Shown here piece after piece: positions 58,938 through 64,000 of a stretch of 64,000 nt of DNA. Under the pieces are notes generated by a model. The model was not told where the DNA came from and did not search any database. It saw only the letters and a program-made list of their open reading frames with translations. The DNA is from Fictibacillus solisalsi. GTDB taxonomy: Bacteria > Bacillota > Bacilli > Bacillales > Fictibacillaceae. Numbering within the stretch: position 1 is the stretch's first letter; each line of letters begins with the position of its first letter. The stretch covers positions 903,418-967,417 of the forward strand of contig NZ_FNHW01000001.1 of NCBI RefSeq assembly GCF_900103485.1, read 5' to 3'. Position numbers and translations under genes: made by a program.

Positions 58938-60976
58938 ATCTGAATCAGCTGAATGTAACTGAAATCAGCGGAATCGGGGAGAGCAAACGTGAAGTTTTGC
59001 AAGAACTTGGCATCGTCTCAGTTATGGACCTGCTTGAGTACTTGCCGTTCCGTTATGATAATCACCAGCTTAAGGATCTGGCCGACGTAAAACATGAAGA
59101 AAGAGCAACCATTGAAGGGAAGGTTCACAGTGAACCTTCTCTCCGTTATTTTCCACGGAAAAAATCAAAACTGAGCATCCGTGTGTTGATTGGCCGTTAT
59201 TTGATCACAGCGGTTTTTTTTAATCAGCCGTATTTAAAAAAACAACTGACACCGGGCCAGACAGTAACACTTACAGGGAAATGGGATGCTCATAAAATGA
59301 CTATGACAGTGAATGACATCAAGTTTGGTATACAGCCTCAGGACGAAAGCATTGATCCGGTGTATCCAGTAAAAGGAGAAATGAGTGTCAAGCAGGTTAG
59401 AAGGCTCATCAAAATGGGATTCGGCCAATATGGCGATCAGGTGGAAGAAGTGCTGCCAGTATCCACGCGGGATGCCTATAAATTGTGGCCGCGGAGCAAG
59501 GCACTGTACAGCCTCCATTTTCCACAAAGCTTTGAACATTTAAAGCAGGCAAGAAGACGGATGGTGTATGAGGAATTTCTCCTTTTTCAACTGAAGATGC
59601 AAATGTTCCGAAAAATCAACCGGGAACAATCTGCAGGAGAAACCCTGAATTTCAAGGAGGAAGATGTACAGAAGTTTATCTCCTCGTTGCCTTTTCCGTT
59701 GACAGGAGCTCAAGGCAGGGTAACCGGGGAAATATTAAACGACATGTCGTCCCCCTATAGAATGAACCGGCTGCTGCAGGGGGATGTAGGCTCCGGGAAA
59801 ACGGTTGTCGCAGCAATCGCACTGTATGCAGCTATAGCTTCGGGCACCCAGGGAGCACTGATGGTGCCGACCGAGATATTGGCCGAACAACATTTTCAAT
59901 CCCTCGGTCAGTTGCTCGGTCCCCATGGTCTGACGGTTGAGTTGCTGACCAGTTCGGTAAAAGGCAAAAGAAGAGCGGATATCCTCTCAAGGCTTGCTGC
60001 CGGAGAGGTTGATGTGTTAATCGGCACTCATGCATTGATTCAAGACGAAGTGGAATTTTTCAAGCTGGGATTGGTCATTACCGATGAACAGCACCGGTTT
60101 GGGGTCAAACAGCGCCGGGTGCTGAGGGAAAAGGGACAAAGCCCTGATGTGCTTTTTATGACGGCTACTCCGATTCCCCGGACATTGGCCATTTCCGTGT
60201 TTGGAGATATGGATGTATCGGTTATTGATGAAATGCCAGCCGGGAGAAAAGCTATTGAAACGTATTGGGCGAAACACCACATGCTTGACCGTGTGCTTGG
60301 GTTTGTCCAAAAAGAGCTTGATCAGGGGAGACAGGCTTATGTCATTTGTCCTTTAATCGAGGAATCGGACAAACTGGATGTTCAAAATGCCATCGATGTA
60401 CATGCCCAGCTTCAGCAATATTTTCAACAATATAACGTAGGCTTAATGCACGGAAGGCTTCATTCTTTGGAAAAAGAAGAAGTGATGAGGGAATTTGCGG
60501 AAAATCGCTGCCATGTGCTCGTATCCACCACAGTGGTGGAAGTAGGGGTTAATGTACCCAATGCGACCATTATGGTTATCTATGACGCTGAGCGTTTTGG
60601 CCTCTCGCAGCTTCATCAGCTCAGGGGCCGGGTAGGACGGGGGAGCGACCAATCCTACTGCATATTGATTGCTGACCCGAAGTCGGAAGAAGGAAAAGAA
60701 AGAATGAGAATCATGACGGAAACATCCGATGGCTTTGTTTTATCAGAAAAGGACCTCGAACTGCGGGGGCCAGGGGATTTTTTCGGAAACAAACAAAGCG
60801 GGCTTCCCGATTTCAGGATTGCCGATATCGTCCATGATTACCGTGTGCTTGAAGTGGCGAGAAATGATGCTTCCAAGCTCGTAAACTCCAAAGCTTTCTA
60901 TACAGATGACAGCTATGCGCTGCTAAGGGATTATTTGAAACAGACCGGAGCGTTTTCTTCGGAACGCTTGGACTGA
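58934..60976 (+). CDS. recG: ATP-dependent DNA helicase RecG
   Basis: RecG reverses stalled forks and processes branched DNA. The 680-residue protein has the N-terminal wedge/OB domain (ESKREVLQELGI, FFNQPYLKKQL), the Walker A box LLQGDVGSGKTVVAAIA near residue 277, DEQH box ITDEQHRFGVKQR near 380, TATPIPRTLAISV near 411 and motif VI (QLRGRVGRGSDQSYC near 557), ending in the TRG-type region RGPGDFFGNKQSGLP. ATG overlaps sdaAA. About 150 nt with the fap promoter follow. Confidence 0.97.
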   Translation: MNLNQLNVTEISGIGESKREVLQELGIVSVMDLLEYLPFRYDNHQLKDLADVKHEERATIEGKVHSEPSLRYFPRKKSKLSIRVLIGRYLITAVFFNQPYLKKQLTPGQTVTLTGKWDAHKMTMTVNDIKFGIQPQDESIDPVYPVKGEMSVKQVRRLIKMGFGQYGDQVEEVLPVSTRDAYKLWPRSKALYSLHFPQSFEHLKQARRRMVYEEFLLFQLKMQMFRKINREQSAGETLNFKEEDVQKFISSLPFPLTGAQGRVTGEILNDMSSPYRMNRLLQGDVGSGKTVVAAIALYAAIASGTQGALMVPTEILAEQHFQSLGQLLGPHGLTVELLTSSVKGKRRADILSRLAAGEVDVLIGTHALIQDEVEFFKLGLVITDEQHRFGVKQRRVLREKGQSPDVLFMTATPIPRTLAISVFGDMDVSVIDEMPAGRKAIETYWAKHHMLDRVLGFVQKELDQGRQAYVICPLIEESDKLDVQNAIDVHAQLQQYFQQYNVGLMHGRLHSLEKEEVMREFAENRCHVLVSTTVVEVGVNVPNATIMVIYDAERFGLSQLHQLRGRVGRGSDQSYCILIADPKSEEGKERMRIMTETSDGFVLSEKDLELRGPGDFFGNKQSGLPDFRIADIVHDYRVLEVARNDASKLVNSKAFYTDDSYALLRDYLKQTGAFSSERLD

Positions 60977-61022
60977 TCCAGTTTTGCGCAAGGAAACTCA
61001 GCCGTTCCCCTTGTATCCTTTC

Positions 61023-61051
61023 TTGAAAAGGTATAGCTGCTATTATATACT
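61023..61051 (+). promoter_or_regulatory. SigA promoter of the fapR-plsX-fabD-fabG operon
   Basis: TTGAAA at 61023-61028 and TATACT at 61046-61051 are 17 nt apart. The start point would fall near 61058, inside the FapR operator. Confidence 0.88.
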
Positions 61052-61055
61052 ACTA

Positions 61056-61072
61056 TTAGTACCAGCTCTTAA
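61056..61072 (+). promoter_or_regulatory. FapR operator
   Basis: TTAGTACCAGCTCTTAA matches the FapR consensus TTAGTACCTRRTACTAA at 13 of 17 positions, with a perfect left half and a weaker right half. It overlaps the predicted transcription start, so bound FapR should block RNA polymerase; malonyl-CoA releases FapR in known systems. Confidence 0.8.
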
Positions 61073-61126
61073 AAAATGGATAGCTGTGCTGATGCTTTAA
61101 CTGGCATATCTGGATGGTGTGGATAC

Positions 61127-61705
61127 ATGAAGAGAACTAAAAAGGAAAGACAGGCATTGCTGAAAAGCACAATCGAGGCTACACCCTTCATAACAGATGA
61201 AGAACTGGCAGAAAAGTTCCGGGTCAGTGTGCAGACGATCCGGCTGGACCGGTTGGAACTCTCCATTCCCGAGCTCAGGGAACGGATCAAAAATGTAGCG
61301 CAGCAGCAGCTTGATACGGTCAAGGCCCTTCCGCTGGAAGAAGTGATCGGGGAAATTATTGATCTTCAGCTTGACGAAGCGGCCATTTCTATATTGGATA
61401 TTAAAAGTGAACATGTGTTTTCCCGAACAAAAATTGCGAGGGGGCACCATCTTTTTGCACAGGCGAATTCGCTGGCTGTAGCGATCATAAATGATGAACT
61501 GGCGCTTACCTCAAAGGCCAATATCCGCTTTACCCGGCAGGTAAAAGAAGGGGAGCGGGTGGTGGCAAAAGCGAGGGTAACCAGAATAGAAGGATACCGT
61601 ACTACGGTTGAGGTTACGAGCTACGTAGAAAAGGAAGCGGTCTTTTCCGGTCAATTCATTATGTTCCGTTCGACCGGCGAAGGAAGGGAAGGAAGTGCAA
61701 CATGA
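61127..61705 (+). CDS. fapR: FapR, malonyl-CoA-responsive repressor of lipid genes
   Basis: FapR represses fatty acid and phospholipid genes until malonyl-CoA binds. The 192-residue protein has an N-terminal DeoR-like helix-turn-helix ([20 protein letters not shown], near residues 16-35), a linker helix, and a C-terminal hot-dog domain that binds malonyl-CoA ([20 protein letters not shown] near 100, [17 protein letters not shown]-like block). The frame is open to 61076, but this ATG aligns with known FapR and keeps the operator outside the coding region. It controls its own operon. Confidence 0.97.
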   Translation: MKRTKKERQALLKSTIEATPFITDEELAEKFRVSVQTIRLDRLELSIPELRERIKNVAQQQLDTVKALPLEEVIGEIIDLQLDEAAISILDIKSEHVFSRTKIARGHHLFAQANSLAVAIINDELALTSKANIRFTRQVKEGERVVAKARVTRIEGYRTTVEVTSYVEKEAVFSGQFIMFRSTGEGREGSAT

Positions 61706-62709
61706 GAATTGCAATCGATGCAATGGGCGGAGATAATGCGCCTGAAGCTCAAGTGAAGGGCGCATTAAAGGCACTCTCTGCCTTTGAGGATTTGACCATT
61801 GTTTTAATCGGAGATGAAAATAAAATCTCACCCTATTTGACATCTTCAGATAGGGTGGAGGTTATGCATACCGAGGAGAAGATAGGAAGCGATGAAGAGC
61901 CGGTTCGTGCCGTGCGGAAGAAAAAGAATGCTTCCATGGTTCTTGCCGCCAAAGAAGTGAAAGAGGGGCGGGCAGATGCCTGCATTTCTGCGGGAAATAC
62001 GGGGGCGCTTATGGCATCCGGACTGTTCAACGTCGGCCGGATCAGTGGAATTGACCGCCCGGCACTGTCACCGACTTTACCAACCATGGATGGCAAAGGG
62101 TTTTTGCTCCTGGATGTTGGCGCCAATATGGACGCAAAGCCGGAGCATCTGCTTCAATATGCCATTATGGGCAGCACCTATGCTGAGCAGGTCCGTGGAA
62201 TTAAACAGCCAAAAGTCGGGCTGTTAAACGTAGGTACAGAGGATGAAAAAGGAAATGCGTTAAGCAAAGCTGCTTTTTCCCTCCTTAAGGACGCGCCCAT
62301 TCATTTTATCGGAAATGTGGAAGCGCGGGATTTGCTAAACGGGGCAGCTGATGTGGTGGTGTGTGATGGCTTTTCGGGAAATGTCGTCCTCAAAACGATC
62401 GAAGGTACGGCGTTAATGATGTTTTCCATGCTCAAGCAGGAATTGACGGCCACAACGGTCAGCAAACTGGCGGCGGGTCTCTTAAAGCCGAGGCTTAAAG
62501 GCCTGAAGAACAAACTTGATTATTCGGAATATGGCGGTGCGGGATTGTTTGGTCTTGGTGCTCCTGTCGTGAAAGCACACGGATCATCCGATGAGAACGC
62601 CATTTTTAATGCAGTTCGGCAAACAAGAACCATGGTGGAGAAGAAGGTCGTTTCCATCATCGCCGAAAAAATGAAAGAAGTAGAAAATGAGAAAAAGGGG
62701 GAAGAATAA
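61702..62709 (+). CDS. plsX: Phosphate acyltransferase PlsX
   Basis: PlsX makes acyl-phosphate from acyl-ACP, the donor for PlsY in phospholipid synthesis. The 335-residue protein starts [20 protein letters not shown] and has [33 protein letters not shown] near residue 90, [19 protein letters not shown] near 135 and [16 protein letters not shown] near 217, all family signatures. ATG overlaps the fapR stop (ATGA). Confidence 0.97.
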   Translation: MRIAIDAMGGDNAPEAQVKGALKALSAFEDLTIVLIGDENKISPYLTSSDRVEVMHTEEKIGSDEEPVRAVRKKKNASMVLAAKEVKEGRADACISAGNTGALMASGLFNVGRISGIDRPALSPTLPTMDGKGFLLLDVGANMDAKPEHLLQYAIMGSTYAEQVRGIKQPKVGLLNVGTEDEKGNALSKAAFSLLKDAPIHFIGNVEARDLLNGAADVVVCDGFSGNVVLKTIEGTALMMFSMLKQELTATTVSKLAAGLLKPRLKGLKNKLDYSEYGGAGLFGLGAPVVKAHGSSDENAIFNAVRQTRTMVEKKVVSIIAEKMKEVENEKKGEE

Positions 62710-63647
62710 TGGGTAAGATTGCTTTTTTATTCCCTGGCCAAGGATCCCAAAGCGTGGGAATGGCACAGGAACTGGCACAAAATTTCGAGGAAGCCCGAAC
62801 TATTTTTGAATCCGCAGACAACAGGCTTGGCTTTTCCCTGTCTTCTGTGATCTTTCAAGGACCGGAAGAGGACTTGAAACGTACGGAAAATACACAGCCT
62901 GCATTGCTTACAGCAAGCACGGCTGTGCTTGCAGTATTTAAAAAACACGGCATTCAGGCCGATTACACTGCGGGCCACAGCCTTGGTGAGTATTCTGCAT
63001 TGGTGGCAGCGGGAAGCCTGTCCTTCGAGGATGCGGTGTATGCGGTAAGACAGCGGGGGCTTTTCATGGAAGAAGCCGTACCTGCCGGTGTTGGCGCCAT
63101 GTCTGCTGTACTCGGAATGAAACAGGCCGATTTGGAGGAGATTACGCAAAAAGTGTCTCAAAATGGCCATGCGGTACAAGTGGCGAATTTAAACTGCCCG
63201 GGTCAGATTGTGATTTCGGGAACGGCACAAGGAGTGGCAGATGCCGCAAGTCTTGCCAAAGAAAATGGGGCCAAGGTCATTCCATTGCAGGTAAGCGGTC
63301 CATTCCATTCATCGCTGATGGAACCTGCTGCTCAAAAAATGAAGGAAGTGCTTGATACGGTCGAGATCCGCAATGCGGAAGTTCCTGTCATTGCCAACGT
63401 TTCTGCCAAACCTGTAGAAGAAGCATCGGTCATTAAAGAAAACCTGGTCAAACAAATCTACTCTCCTGTCCGCTGGGAAGAAACAGTGAATGAATTGATG
63501 GCGCTCGGAGTGGATACATTTATTGAAATCGGGCCGGGAAAAGTTCTTTCAGGGCTTGTGAAAAAGGTCAACCGCAGGGCAACAACCATTGCAATCAGTG
63601 ACGAAGCAAGTATGAATGCCGCAATCGAAAAGCTGAAGGGGGAGTAA
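62709..63647 (+). CDS. fabD: Malonyl-CoA:ACP transacylase FabD
   Basis: FabD transfers the malonyl group from CoA to ACP for fatty acid elongation. The 312-residue protein has [15 protein letters not shown] at residues 4-18, the active serine in [13 protein letters not shown] (S91), QRGLFMEEA near 117, and the catalytic histidine in [14 protein letters not shown] near 202. The ATG shares its first base with the plsX stop. It consumes malonyl-CoA, the FapR ligand, so it sits in the feedback loop. Confidence 0.97.
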   Translation: MGKIAFLFPGQGSQSVGMAQELAQNFEEARTIFESADNRLGFSLSSVIFQGPEEDLKRTENTQPALLTASTAVLAVFKKHGIQADYTAGHSLGEYSALVAAGSLSFEDAVYAVRQRGLFMEEAVPAGVGAMSAVLGMKQADLEEITQKVSQNGHAVQVANLNCPGQIVISGTAQGVADAASLAKENGAKVIPLQVSGPFHSSLMEPAAQKMKEVLDTVEIRNAEVPVIANVSAKPVEEASVIKENLVKQIYSPVRWEETVNELMALGVDTFIEIGPGKVLSGLVKKVNRRATTIAISDEASMNAAIEKLKGE

Positions 63648-63651
63648 CTCC

Positions 63652-64000
63652 ATGCTAAACGGAAAAACAGCGCTGGTTACCGGAGCATCAAGAGGAATCG
63701 GAAGAGCCATCGCTCTTGAATTGGCAAAAAACGGAGCAAAAGTCGCTGTCAATTATGCCGGCAATGAAGCGAAGGCAAAAGAAGTCGTGGAAGAAATTAT
63801 CAATATGGGTCAGGAAGCCATTGCTGTTCAGGCGAATGTTGCTGACAGTGAATCCGTAACCGGAATGGTCAAACGGGTAATCGAAGAGTTTGGTTCACTT
63901 GACATTCTTGTCAACAATGCAGGGATCACCAAGGATAACCTGCTGATGCGCATGAAGGAAGAAGAATGGGATTCTGTGCTCGATACGAACTTAAAAGGTG
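63652..64000 (+). CDS. fabG: 3-oxoacyl-ACP reductase FabG (partial, runs off the right edge)
   Basis: The first 116 codons are present. FabG is the NADPH-dependent short-chain dehydrogenase that reduces 3-ketoacyl-ACP. The Rossmann motif is [18 protein letters not shown] near residues 8-25, followed by [12 protein letters not shown] near 34 and the NNAG motif in [14 protein letters not shown] near 85. The catalytic Ser-Tyr-Lys set would lie beyond the window. ATG at 63652 has AGGGGGAG upstream. acpP normally follows. Confidence 0.95.
   Translation, partial: MLNGKTALVTGASRGIGRAIALELAKNGAKVAVNYAGNEAKAKEVVEEIINMGQEAIAVQANVADSESVTGMVKRVIEEFGSLDILVNNAGITKDNLLMRMKEEEWDSVLDTNLKG

Noticed and set aside
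58280-59002. A 240-codon open frame on the - strand across sdaAA
   Set aside because: It is antisense to a well-conserved gene with all its motifs. Its Ala/Ser/Pro-rich product looks like a frame shadow, and it has no ribosome site.

Overview
The window is a contiguous piece of chromosome from an endospore-forming, low-to-moderate-GC Firmicute of the Bacillaceae. Gene order follows the Bacillus subtilis stretch from murF/mraY to fabG almost gene for gene, and it carries sporulation genes (spoVE, spoIIGA, sigE, sigG, spoVM). The genus cannot be fixed from the sequence. Almost every gene is on the + strand; only rqcH and rpmB are on the - strand. I see no insertion sequences, prophage, CRISPR, rRNA or tRNA genes, and no clearly broken genes. 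Only the first gene (murF) and the last (fabG) are cut by the window edges.

Layout. 1-11.1 kb: the division and cell wall (dcw) cluster murF-mraY-murD-spoVE-murG-murB-divIB-ylxW-ylxX-sbp-ftsA-ftsZ, which makes lipid II and starts the division machinery. 11.2-14.3 kb: spoIIGA-sigE-sigG-ylmC, the early sporulation sigma factor module. 14.4-18.1 kb: ylmD-ylmE-sepF-ylmG-ylmH-divIVA. 18.1-22.7 kb: T-box-controlled ileS, then lspA and rluD. 22.7-34.6 kb: the complete pyrimidine operon pyrR-P-B-C-AA-AB-K-D-F-E with three PyrR-type attenuators, followed by an unassigned methyltransferase. 35.3-39.8 kb: rqcH, divergent from a Ca2+ P-type ATPase. 40.0-52.4 kb: remA-gmk-rpoZ, then coaBC-priA-def-fmt-rsmB-rlmN-prpC-prkC-rsgA. 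52.4-54.5 kb: rpe, then a TPP-riboswitch thiamine salvage unit thiT-thiN. 54.6-61 kb: spoVM, rpmB (-), yloU, fakA, sdaAB-sdaAA, recG. 61-64 kb: the FapR-controlled lipid operon fapR-plsX-fabD-fabG.

Most genes within each block are packed with ATGA-type overlaps or gaps under 30 nt, so they are probably co-transcribed and translationally coupled. Regulatory RNA is the richest layer: a T-box, three pyr attenuators, a TPP riboswitch, and a hairpin that appears to mask the sigG ribosome binding site in read-through mRNA. The spoIIGA promoter has near-consensus -35 and -10 boxes held 21 bp apart, the hallmark of Spo0A-activated spoIIG.

Compared with the B. subtilis order recalled from memory, bpr, ylmA, ylyA and yloC are missing from their usual places, murF sits next to mraY, and thiT is inserted upstream of thiN. 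I found no convincing undescribed multi-gene system; the notable items are regulatory architectures and small local differences.
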